DNA from: a virus
Length of the DNA: 43,294 nt
Direction: 5' to 3' (one strand)
Virus record (IMG/VR): IMGVR_UViG_3300044961_000036
Location: 1 to 43,294 of that record
Position numbers and translations under genes: made by a program. The notes below the pieces were generated by a model. It had not been told where the DNA came from, did not search any database, and worked only from the letters and a program-made list of their open reading frames with translations. Position 1 is the first letter of the stretch, and each line of letters opens with the position of its first letter. Positions 25,749 through 33,068 of the stretch are shown piece by piece.

Positions 25749-27743
25749 TTAGATCGGCCGCCCGTTACGCTGTCCGCGAGTCATACGCTCGCTTTCGCCC
25801 GGAGGCGCTCCGGCTGGCGCTGGCCCTCCCGCTCCGCCTCCCGGAGACGGCGCACCGCCTCCGGCTTGCATGGCTTGCAGGAGTTGAGCGACTTCAGGCG
25901 GGATAGCGCCCGCGCCCGACATCGCTTGTTCCGGCGGCGGCGGAGCCATTGCAGCTTTCATCTGCGCAACTTCCTCGTAAATCTCACGCTCCACGCCTTC
26001 AACGTCGTTGATGTCCAGCGTTTCGAGAAGCTTCTTACGGCTGATTGCCTGCATCTTGTACAGGGCCATCGCCGTCTGCTTGTCTCGATCCTTTGCGCCG
26101 CTGTGCAGGGAGCCTGGGATGACCGTCATGCTGAAATTGCGCCAATGGGCAGAGCGCTCCATCGAACTATTTGGCACCAGCGAGCCCGGATCAAAGTCAA
26201 AATCCTGCGGAGTAATGCCGTCAGATCCAAGTATCATCATGCGCTGCTTGGCGGTGTAGAACTGAAACACGTTGGACAGGCATTGCACGCCCGCATCCCG
26301 TAAGAAATCTTCGATCCTGCGTCCCTTTAATTGCACACTGGTCTGGAATGAATCTTTCATTGCCTGAATCGTGTCGCCGCCCGGAGCTTGATTCTTGCCT
26401 GCAAGCTGCGTCATATCGACTAGCCCAGACAACCGGTCAAATTCAGGGATAAGATACTGTTGCAAGAATTGGAATACCCAAGGCGGAATTGGGGGCTGCT
26501 CCATGTAACGGATGTCGCGACTGGGGTCACCCAGCGGCCCCATGCGCATTTTGGCACCGGGCATGTCGGTGAAGAATTCTTTCCATGCCGTCAGAGGCAC
26601 CGCGCCTTCCTTCGTAATGGCAACAGGGTTGAGCGCCCGCTTAATCATGTCCATTACGCCCGCCGCCGTCTCGTTAATCGCCATGTTCAGCGGCATCAGA
26701 TTGCGATAGAAGCTTTTGCCCCAAAAACTCCATGGCACCGGATCGAGGCGCAAACAGGCAAATGGATACAGGCCGTGCCAATACGGGCTCGGACCATCAT
26801 AGAGCAAGCGCCGACCACCGAAAACCACAAGTCGCTTGCGCGGATAAAGGCGCTGGCCCGGTTTCACCCAATACCAATAGTTGTGCTGATCGGTGGGCAG
26901 ATACGGATCTTTGACCAGAACATCTCGGTTGCTCTGGTTGATGCTTTGGTCGTCGATGTAAAACTCCTGATGTTCAACCGCCTGATACATGCCACGGCTG
27001 GGAATTTCCTGCGGTGAAACGCGCGTTCCCATCAGGCGGCGCATTTGCGGGCTCATCGAGTTCCAAGTGTATTCGTCGATGTTTGACGGTCGTTGCCAAG
27101 GGCTTGCCGTGCGGACGTCGTAACTCTGCGCCTCGCGCTCGATCCCGGCGGCACGGTAGGGGTAGACGCGCTTATACCAGGATACCGGTTTCCACGTCCT
27201 GTACAGAACAGCGCTACTTTCTTGAATATGCCACCCAGGCTGAATGGGTAGAACATTGTCTGGGCCGCACGGAATTGCCCGCATCATGCCGGGCATCGCC
27301 GCACCGAGTTTCCAGAATGATGTTCCCCATAACATGCCCAAGTCGATGGCGGTTGCCAACTGGAGATCCGACGAATTGCGCTGCCATTCCGCCTGAATCA
27401 CCATCTCTGAGATATTGGCTTGCTGCGTAAACTCAGGAACGGTTGTAGTTACTGCAATCGTTGGCTTGCCAGAAGTAAGAATGGATATAGTATCGGTACG
27501 CGCTAAATCTACCCGATTGTCGAATAATTTCGACCGATAGCGAGCCCGGCGCAAGTCCCACTGATTGCCCTGTATCCAATCAATATAACTTGCAACGCGC
27601 CCGGCTTCAGGATTCAGCTTCGCTGTCCTAACCGCTTCCAGGCGTGCGGCTTCCCGCCACGCCAGCATCTCTTCCAGATAGGTGCCCGGCACTTCAGGAG
27701 TATCGCGGGTCGCTTCAAGATATATTGGTCCACGAGGAATCAT
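25749..27743 (-). CDS. Portal protein
   Basis: 664 residues from ATG 27743. The N-terminal third has the portal pattern: a helix with IDWIQGNQWDLRRARYRSKL, then LARTDTISILTSGKPTIAV (helix and turn), and LQLATAIDLGMLWGTSFWKL. The middle (FWGKSFYRNLMPLNMAINET, then AAGVMDMIKRALNPVAITKE) is the stem-helix region of P22-type portals. The C-terminus (EQAMSGAGAIPPEVAQLLQA then Pro/Gly-rich) is a flexible barrel-like or disordered tail. It forms the dodecameric ring through which the terminase threads DNA. Length is close to podoviral portals. It follows terminase and precedes scaffold, the standard order. Confidence 0.85.
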   Translation of the reverse strand: MIPRGPIYLEATRDTPEVPGTYLEEMLAWREAARLEAVRTAKLNPEAGRVASYIDWIQGNQWDLRRARYRSKLFDNRVDLARTDTISILTSGKPTIAVTTTVPEFTQQANISEMVIQAEWQRNSSDLQLATAIDLGMLWGTSFWKLGAAMPGMMRAIPCGPDNVLPIQPGWHIQESSAVLYRTWKPVSWYKRVYPYRAAGIEREAQSYDVRTASPWQRPSNIDEYTWNSMSPQMRRLMGTRVSPQEIPSRGMYQAVEHQEFYIDDQSINQSNRDVLVKDPYLPTDQHNYWYWVKPGQRLYPRKRLVVFGGRRLLYDGPSPYWHGLYPFACLRLDPVPWSFWGKSFYRNLMPLNMAINETAAGVMDMIKRALNPVAITKEGAVPLTAWKEFFTDMPGAKMRMGPLGDPSRDIRYMEQPPIPPWVFQFLQQYLIPEFDRLSGLVDMTQLAGKNQAPGGDTIQAMKDSFQTSVQLKGRRIEDFLRDAGVQCLSNVFQFYTAKQRMMILGSDGITPQDFDFDPGSLVPNSSMERSAHWRNFSMTVIPGSLHSGAKDRDKQTAMALYKMQAISRKKLLETLDINDVEGVEREIYEEVAQMKAAMAPPPPEQAMSGAGAIPPEVAQLLQAMQAGGGAPSPGGGAGGPAPAGAPPGESERMTRGQRNGRPI

Positions 27744-27752
27744 GATGCAGGG

Positions 27753-28160
27753 TTACACCCATTGGCCTTTCGTCCCGGCGGTTTGCAGCTTGGTTCCGCT
27801 TTCATTGATTTCGGCGTGCGGGTTCAAATCGCTGGGATTCCGCAAACCTTCCTCTCGGCAGAAGTCGCGCTGCTTCTGTATCGAGTCTATGACGACCGGC
27901 TCAGGTTTTCCACTAGTGCTTGAATGAATACGATACGCAACGTGGCTATCCATACCGCGCTGCTGTGCGGCTTTGCTGTCGTAGAAGCTCAAGGGTCGCG
28001 CCCAGCACACTTGAAACTGGCTGACCGGCTCCCTCTGCATCTCATTGGCACACTGAGGACACGCCGGGGCCGGAGAATCCGAGCGCTTTTGGTAGTGGTC
28101 TTTGGTGACGCCGCGCTCCGAGCACGCGGCGTCATGGCAGGTGTATTCGTAGATTGGCAT
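27753..28160 (-). CDS. FmdB-type zinc-ribbon protein
   Basis: True start at ATG 28160: the protein then begins MPIYEYTC, the hallmark of the FmdB family, and GAGG lies before it. An upstream in-frame ATG at 28238 would overlap the previous gene by 68 bases. Zinc ligands are C8 and C13 (CHDAAC) and the CPQC pair at about residues 34-37. The rest (RPLSFYDSKAAQQRGMDSHV, EPVVIDSIQKQRDFCREEGL) resembles phage versions of this protein found beside terminase and portal. The biochemical role is not known; a binding or regulatory task in packaging is possible. 135 residues. Confidence 0.7.
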   Translation of the reverse strand: MPIYEYTCHDAACSERGVTKDHYQKRSDSPAPACPQCANEMQREPVSQFQVCWARPLSFYDSKAAQQRGMDSHVAYRIHSSTSGKPEPVVIDSIQKQRDFCREEGLRNPSDLNPHAEINESGTKLQTAGTKGQWV

Positions 28161-28170
28161 TAGGCCTCGA

Positions 28171-28782
28171 TTAGACCTCCGCTGGAACTGCGTCCACTTC
28201 CACCCGAGACGGCGACGTAACAGGCGCATCCTCTTCAAACGTCTGAACCCCGGCAGGCGACTTCACTTTGATCTTCAAAGCGTTGAACAATTGCTCCGTG
28301 CTAGGGAAGCCACCAAATCGTTCGACCAGTGCTTCATTTTGCTCTTTGGTTAAAAGCAACTGGCCGCCGGACGGCGTAAATGAATATAGCCAGCCATTTT
28401 GCAGCATCGTGTTGAAGGCATCAGTCATCAGCATGTTGACATCCATGCCCATCATTTTGGCCGTTTCCTTGATCGGCTCAAACAGAGACGGGTCGATGTT
28501 GGCCTGCACGGTAAAGCCTCCCTCGCGGCGCTCCAGGGCTTTCTCCACCAACTGCGTGATACTTGCGCTGTTGGCAATCTTGCCGCCGGTCAATCGCTGA
28601 AGGTTTTCCATCTCTTCAGCCTTGAACATCAGGCCGCCTTGCGCATACTGCGTCAAGAGATAACCGGCGAGCGCGGGAACTTGGTCGGGAGTATCTTTAT
28701 AGACTTCGGCCAGCTTGGCGGCGTCCGATTCTCCCATGAAAACATTCAGCACAAGCTGAACTTGATTTTGTTTCTTCGACAT
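28171..28782 (-). CDS. Hypothetical protein, 203 aa, in packaging cluster
   Basis: Starts at ATG 28782, eight bases after the terminase stop, with AGGAGAG upstream. The N-terminal half is helical (VLNVFMGESDAAKLAEVYKD, EMENLQRLTGGKIANSASIT). A segment SLFEPIKETAKMMGMDVNML then LMTDAFNTMLQNGWLYSF could be a small helix-turn-helix-like unit. The last 35 residues are acidic and probably disordered. The protein has no membrane span. It lies between terminase and FmdB-type genes, so a role in packaging or head assembly is possible but unproven. Confidence 0.55.
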   Translation of the reverse strand: MSKKQNQVQLVLNVFMGESDAAKLAEVYKDTPDQVPALAGYLLTQYAQGGLMFKAEEMENLQRLTGGKIANSASITQLVEKALERREGGFTVQANIDPSLFEPIKETAKMMGMDVNMLMTDAFNTMLQNGWLYSFTPSGGQLLLTKEQNEALVERFGGFPSTEQLFNALKIKVKSPAGVQTFEEDAPVTSPSRVEVDAVPAEV

Positions 28783-28790
28783 AAACTCTC

Positions 28791-31700
28791 CTAGAGTAAT
28801 TCGTATTCCTTGGCAAACGACGATTCCGGCGGGTCGAATAACTCGTCGGTTATAGTCTCCTTCATTTCATCCTTTACGAAGTCGCTGTTTTTCTGCCCAT
28901 AGATGCGAATGGAATTGCACTTCGGACAGTTCACGCGCTCGTTTGGAGCCTCTTGCCCCCACTTCTCCCCACATGCGCCACAGGACATAATCCACGGCGC
29001 GTTATCAAGTGTAACCCTTTTTGAAAAAGGTTGGTATCCCAGATTGTCGTCATATTCCGCTTCATGGCCGCAATACAACGCAATCATGGTCGCCATCAAT
29101 TCGTCGTCGAACGCTCCAAGCGCCGCTTCTGCCGCCCGGCTTTGCATATCTTCCTTCTGGAAAGTCTTCATTTCTTCGCTGCAATTCTTGCTGCGAATGA
29201 TGACCATGTTAGCCTTCAGGTAGCGAATGAAGGTCTGATAGAGCCTTGGCTTCGTTACTTGGTTCGTCACCCAGCCGAACTTATTCGTCAGGATGTTCGT
29301 TGCGTCCAAAGCCTTCCAGCGGTACAGATTCGGATACTGCAAGTTGAATCGCAGCGTACCCGCCGCAATATCATACTTGTTGAGTTCGACCGCTATCATT
29401 GCAGTGTTATACCACTTGCCCAAGCTTTTCATCATGTAGGCGAATTCAATCGGGCTTGTGGTGTTACTTCTGAATTTGGCGACTTGCCGGTCTGGTGCGC
29501 CGTTCTTGCCCAGGCGCAAAACCACAGCCACCGAGAAGTCGGAGTCCGGGCCGCCCAGACCTTCCGCAACGTCGGCACCCATCACATATTCGGAATTTGG
29601 ATCGGGCAATTCCCAGATCCAAACATCCCTGCCGTCCGCGTAGTGATCCGCGCCGCATCCATTGAGGACGCATTGGAGCGTGACAGGGTGAATCGCGTGG
29701 AATTGATCCTTGCCGTCAAAGTGGCCCTTCAGCCGGGGCTCGCGCACTGTTTGCTGCACGAAGCTCTGACAGACCTCAGGGAAGAGGGTATAGCCGCTTG
29801 ACTGGAACGCATCCGTGGCGGTCGTCGCCATTTCCTGCTTGAGCAGCTTGGCGCTTACCTCGTCGCGATCCGAATTCAGGCGCTTGACCTCGCGCCAGAA
29901 CATTTGGTCCGGGCTCAGCTTGTACGCCACCAGGAAACCATTGGTGCAGGTCGGGCACACGCTACCCGAACGGTCTCGATCCCGGAACAAACGCTCGTGG
30001 TATTGCTTGCAAGTGGGGTTGCTGCATCGCAGCCATTCCATCTCCACCTGCTGCTGCATCTGAAGTTCTTCCGGCTTTGGCCGCCATCCGCCCGGCGGCG
30101 CAAGAACGCGCGTAGCCTCAAAGAACCACGGCATGAAGATCGGATGCCATTCGGCGGATTCGCCAAGCTCCACGTTGCGGAGCCAGAGGCGGTGGAAGTA
30201 GTTGCCGGAGCCCTTGGCGGTGGATTCGAGCGCCGCGATGGTATCCCAATCTTCCACGAGCGCGTTCACCAAGTCGCCGTCGATGACTTCGGCGGCGTTC
30301 GCCCAATCGCCGACTTCCGAGTTTTTAACAACGCAGTGCTCTGTCTGGAAACTATGCTCCGCCGCATCTATTTCAAGATCCCAGAAGGTAGCGCTGAAGC
30401 CCCGGCCCACCTCTTTGACTTTGATGTCGATGAATTTGCCGTTTTCGGCCCATTCCCAACGCTGAACTGCATCTTGACCGGCCTGACGCTTCAACCAAGT
30501 GGGAATCCCGCGAACTTTCATGTAACTGTCGAAAGTGCGGCCAAGCGCTTCAACAATCCACACCTTTTTGCAATTCCGCCCGTAGCGACGACCAGCCTCT
30601 CGCGATTTCATGGCGCACCAACCATAACCTAGGCTCGCCATCGCCATCCGCATATCCAAAGCCATCGCGTGACGGACAGTTGTGAACTTCACCCTTCTCT
30701 CAGCGGTCGATCCAATGTTGCCGTCTCCATCCCACATTCCATCCACAAGCCCAGCCAAAAAGTCTCGACCAGACGACCAGGCAAACGCTGGGAAGTGCTT
30801 TGTATCGGTCACAGAACAAACCTCGCTTACCAAGCGAGCGAATCTGCGAGAGTTATGAATAACATTTGAAGTTAGAGAACCTTTTGCATTTTCAATTCTG
30901 ATGTTAGCATTTTTGTCGATTGCTAGGATGATGCTCTTTATATAATCAACTTCATTCCGATGAACGCTGAAATACACAGATTGATATCCATAATCCTTGC
31001 CGCCGCGTTTGGTTTTCTTTAAGCTGCCTTCGGCTAGATACCATCCAAGATACTGACCTAATGCGTAATCAACAGGCACCAATTCACTCTGAACCGGCTT
31101 TGGCTTTTTCCAATCGCCCCCAATTGCATACTGCCAAACTTCCAAAGCGCGTTGATTCTCTTCAATTGGCCGAACAGAGAATCGAACCTTATCGTTTGGC
31201 TGGATGTGCTGAGCTTCCACCCAGCCGCCCGGAGTCAGGATTTTGTGATCCAGCGTTGTCTCCAGCCATGAATTGTTGCCCCACAGTCGAATCTTGGCAG
31301 TTTCCTCGTTCGACTTGCCGCTGAGGAATCGGTGCTTCACTGAAGCCACCCGAGCCTCTGAGGTCACAACCAGATCGCCCGGCTCAACGTCACAAATCGG
31401 CTTGACCGTTCCATCGGCGAGATGGATTGCCGTAGAAGGAACAAGGCATCCGTGAAAGACGTTGATCTTGATGCCTTGGCCGACGCCAGTGAGCTTGTTG
31501 GCGCTCTGCACCGTGATCCGGCTATTCAATCCAGGATTCTTCCGGCGATCTTCGTAGCTGGGATTCTCAAATACCAGACCGTTCTTGAATTCGCGGCTGG
31601 AGCACATCGGGCGAAGCCACCAGGGCATCCGGTCATACACATACTGCATGAGCGAAAACAAGTAGGCTGAATGGTCCGGGTCGTAACTTACGACGGCGCT

Positions 31701-32084
31701 GTTCGTGTTCTGGAAAAACATGCTCTTCCAGGCCACTAGCATTTCCAGAAGCAAGCTGGCTCCAAGTTGTCGAGCCTTGACGACTAGTATTTTCCCCGGA
31801 CGCCTGCGGTCTTGAAGTTGTTGCAGCCGGTCGAGAATGAGCATTTGGGATTCCCAAAACTCAAATATCTTCTCTTCACGGCGCTTGTTGACCATGCTGA
31901 AATAGTTACGCGCCGCATAGGAAAAATGCTCCTTGCAGCGCGTAGCTTCCCCTTCGATGATCTCCAGTTCCTTGTCGGTCAACAGATCCCAGCGCCCGAC
32001 GCGCTCATCGGCGTCAAAGTACTCGATCAGTTCCGCGATCCCGGCATCGCGCCCTGAAATTCTCTTAGGCTCCAGAAACCTCAT
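28791..32084 (-). CDS. terL: Terminase large subunit, interrupted by an intein
   Basis: 1097 residues as encoded, about 721 after splicing. The ATPase part has Walker A VVKARQLGASLLLEML (about 101-116). Walker B is rebuilt only after splicing: INVFHG (207-212) joins SEVGDW (589-594), giving the hydrophobic strand then Ser-Glu. A first zinc finger lies at C687, C692, C710, C713. The RNase H-like nuclease has YVMGADVAEG with D838, AVELNK with E900, and FDDEL with D993/D994. A second zinc finger lies at C1035, C1038, C1053, C1056. The enzyme pumps DNA into the capsid and cuts concatemers. It follows the small subunit by an ATG overlap of four bases and precedes portal. Because the intein splits the Walker B strand, packaging ATPase activity should depend on splicing. 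Confidence 0.92.
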   Translation of the reverse strand: MRFLEPKRISGRDAGIAELIEYFDADERVGRWDLLTDKELEIIEGEATRCKEHFSYAARNYFSMVNKRREEKIFEFWESQMLILDRLQQLQDRRRPGKILVVKARQLGASLLLEMLVAWKSMFFQNTNSAVVSYDPDHSAYLFSLMQYVYDRMPWWLRPMCSSREFKNGLVFENPSYEDRRKNPGLNSRITVQSANKLTGVGQGIKINVFHGCLVPSTAIHLADGTVKPICDVEPGDLVVTSEARVASVKHRFLSGKSNEETAKIRLWGNNSWLETTLDHKILTPGGWVEAQHIQPNDKVRFSVRPIEENQRALEVWQYAIGGDWKKPKPVQSELVPVDYALGQYLGWYLAEGSLKKTKRGGKDYGYQSVYFSVHRNEVDYIKSIILAIDKNANIRIENAKGSLTSNVIHNSRRFARLVSEVCSVTDTKHFPAFAWSSGRDFLAGLVDGMWDGDGNIGSTAERRVKFTTVRHAMALDMRMAMASLGYGWCAMKSREAGRRYGRNCKKVWIVEALGRTFDSYMKVRGIPTWLKRQAGQDAVQRWEWAENGKFIDIKVKEVGRGFSATFWDLEIDAAEHSFQTEHCVVKNSEVGDWANAAEVIDGDLVNALVEDWDTIAALESTAKGSGNYFHRLWLRNVELGESAEWHPIFMPWFFEATRVLAPPGGWRPKPEELQMQQQVEMEWLRCSNPTCKQYHERLFRDRDRSGSVCPTCTNGFLVAYKLSPDQMFWREVKRLNSDRDEVSAKLLKQEMATTATDAFQSSGYTLFPEVCQSFVQQTVREPRLKGHFDGKDQFHAIHPVTLQCVLNGCGADHYADGRDVWIWELPDPNSEYVMGADVAEGLGGPDSDFSVAVVLRLGKNGAPDRQVAKFRSNTTSPIEFAYMMKSLGKWYNTAMIAVELNKYDIAAGTLRFNLQYPNLYRWKALDATNILTNKFGWVTNQVTKPRLYQTFIRYLKANMVIIRSKNCSEEMKTFQKEDMQSRAAEAALGAFDDELMATMIALYCGHEAEYDDNLGYQPFSKRVTLDNAPWIMSCGACGEKWGQEAPNERVNCPKCNSIRIYGQKNSDFVKDEMKETITDELFDPPESSFAKEYELL
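30321..31448 (-). other. Intein with LAGLIDADG homing endonuclease in terL
   Basis: 376 residues, C213 to N588 of the precursor. The first residue is Cys, with block A CLVPSTAIHLADGT. Block B has TTLDHKILT (T277, H280). The endonuclease has two dodecapeptides, ALGQYLGWYLAEGSL (341-355) and FLAGLVDGMWDGDGNI (442-457), both keeping their acidic residue. Block F is FWDLEIDAAEHSFQ (567-580) with H577. The C-terminus is CVVKN followed by Ser, so block G has the catalytic Asn and a nucleophilic Ser+1, but the penultimate residue is Lys (587) instead of the usual His. The endonuclease looks intact, so the element may still home into intein-free terminase genes. Confidence 0.9.
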
Positions 32085-32635
32085 AGGGTGAATTCATCGA
32101 GAATCTTGTCGATGTCCTCAGCCGGTTCGGCGGATGGCAACGCTTTGACTTCGATGATTTCGGCGTCAGCGTTCGATAGCTGTACCGATGAAGTGCGCTT
32201 TTCCAGGCGGCGCACAATGTTCTCAAAGCCACGCGAATCCGTTGCGACTATCGTTCGATTGTCTTGGCTGGCATCGACCTTGTTGGTCTGCGTGATGTTG
32301 ATGGTGCTGCCGCTGGGGGAAGCAGTCTCCAGGTAGCCCAATACTTCCCCGAGCATCTTGCCCGCTCGCGGATCGCCGTTTCGCGCTCCCTTGCGAAGAA
32401 AGTCCAGGAACATGCCCGACAGTTCATGAAAATTGTCAAGAATCTGCTGTTGTCGAATCTTGGCAACGTTTCGAGGCGTAACCCTTCGCGCTTTTTTCGC
32501 TGTTACGGCGCGAGTTTGTTGTTCTTGCGTTACCGGAGGGGAGAGTTCAGAGTCGGCGGACGGCGGAGAGACTGTTACTATCCGCAAGGCTGGCTGAACC
32601 GGCTCCGATGCGATTACTGCATCTTCCGCGTTCAT
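32081..32635 (-). CDS. Probable terminase small subunit
   Basis: 184 residues from ATG 32635; its stop overlaps the large-subunit start. The N-terminus is Ser/Pro-rich and probably disordered (PPSADSELSPPVTQEQQTRA). The central part is basic and helical (KKARRVTPRNVAKIRQQQIL, then FHELSGMFLDFLRKGARNGD), suiting DNA binding and oligomer formation. The C-terminus is acidic (AEPAEDIDKILDEFTL), suiting contact with the large subunit. Position directly before terL is the main evidence. Small terminases vary widely in sequence, so the call is inferred. There is no ribosome binding site before the ATG. Confidence 0.55.
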   Translation of the reverse strand: MNAEDAVIASEPVQPALRIVTVSPPSADSELSPPVTQEQQTRAVTAKKARRVTPRNVAKIRQQQILDNFHELSGMFLDFLRKGARNGDPRAGKMLGEVLGYLETASPSGSTINITQTNKVDASQDNRTIVATDSRGFENIVRRLEKRTSSVQLSNADAEIIEVKALPSAEPAEDIDKILDEFTL

Positions 32636-32641
32636 GTTGCA

Positions 32642-32671
32642 AGAATACCATGAGTACTATGTGGTCTTCAA
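32642..32671 (-). promoter_or_regulatory. Weak promoter candidate before the packaging genes
   Basis: TTGAAG (32671-32666) and TATTCT (32647-32642) are 18 bases apart on the minus strand, each matching four of six consensus bases. Transcription would start at or next to the ATG at 32635, which lacks a ribosome binding site, so a leaderless message is possible. The site is mostly in the 37-base gap before the gene. Confidence 0.22.
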
Positions 32672-32672
32672 T

Positions 32673-33068
32673 TTACTTTGCCGTTATGAGGCTCCAGAGG
32701 TAGTCCAAAAGTTTTGGGCCGAATACGCCGATGAGCAAAACAGCCGCATAGGCTTTTTTGCTGAGATCATGGACGGCTTCTCGCGTTTTGCCATTGGCCT
32801 TTTCAGCGATCTCCAGCATTTGCACGCGAGCATCTATGGCGGTCACCCGAATCTTTTCGGCCTCGACGGAATGCTGGATATCGCTAATCGCTTCGTTTTC
32901 CTTCTTTTGAAGCTCCAGCGCAGTCTTCATCTCGCGTACTTCCGTAGCCAAATCCTTTAGCCCGTTTGAGACGCGCCGAAGCTCATTCAGGATCATCAAC
33001 CGGTATTCGTTCCAGCTTTTGCTGCTCGCGTCCTGTTCGATAAAGTCGCCAGAGAAGTCTACGGCCAC
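32673..33068 (-). CDS. Coiled-coil protein with C-terminal membrane anchor (XhlA-like layout)
   Basis: Start placed at GTG 33068, five bases after AGGTG and overlapping the previous stop by ten bases; an ATG at 33122 would lie deep inside the previous gene. 131 residues. A hydrophilic coiled coil spans about 25-100 (RRVSNGLKDLATEVREMKTA, VRVQMLEIAEKANGKTREA-type heptads). A single membrane helix lies near the C-terminus (AYAAVLLIGVFGPKLLDYLW), with a two-charge tail. Amphipathic or coiled-coil plus C-terminal anchor is the layout of XhlA-type holin partners and some phage membrane proteins. Function otherwise unknown; it closes the exported/membrane cluster. Confidence 0.55.
   Translation of the reverse strand: MAVDFSGDFIEQDASSKSWNEYRLMILNELRRVSNGLKDLATEVREMKTALELQKKENEAISDIQHSVEAEKIRVTAIDARVQMLEIAEKANGKTREAVHDLSKKAYAAVLLIGVFGPKLLDYLWSLITAK

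Noticed and set aside
28161-28238. Upstream start for the FmdB-type protein
   Set aside because: The family begins at MPIYEYTC; the extra 26 residues are Arg-rich and overlap the previous gene.
30321-31448. Group I intron or free-standing homing endonuclease in terL
   Set aside because: The frame is uninterrupted from extein through insert to extein, and both Hint halves (Cys1 block, TxxH, C-terminal Asn-Ser) are present, so an intein explains it.
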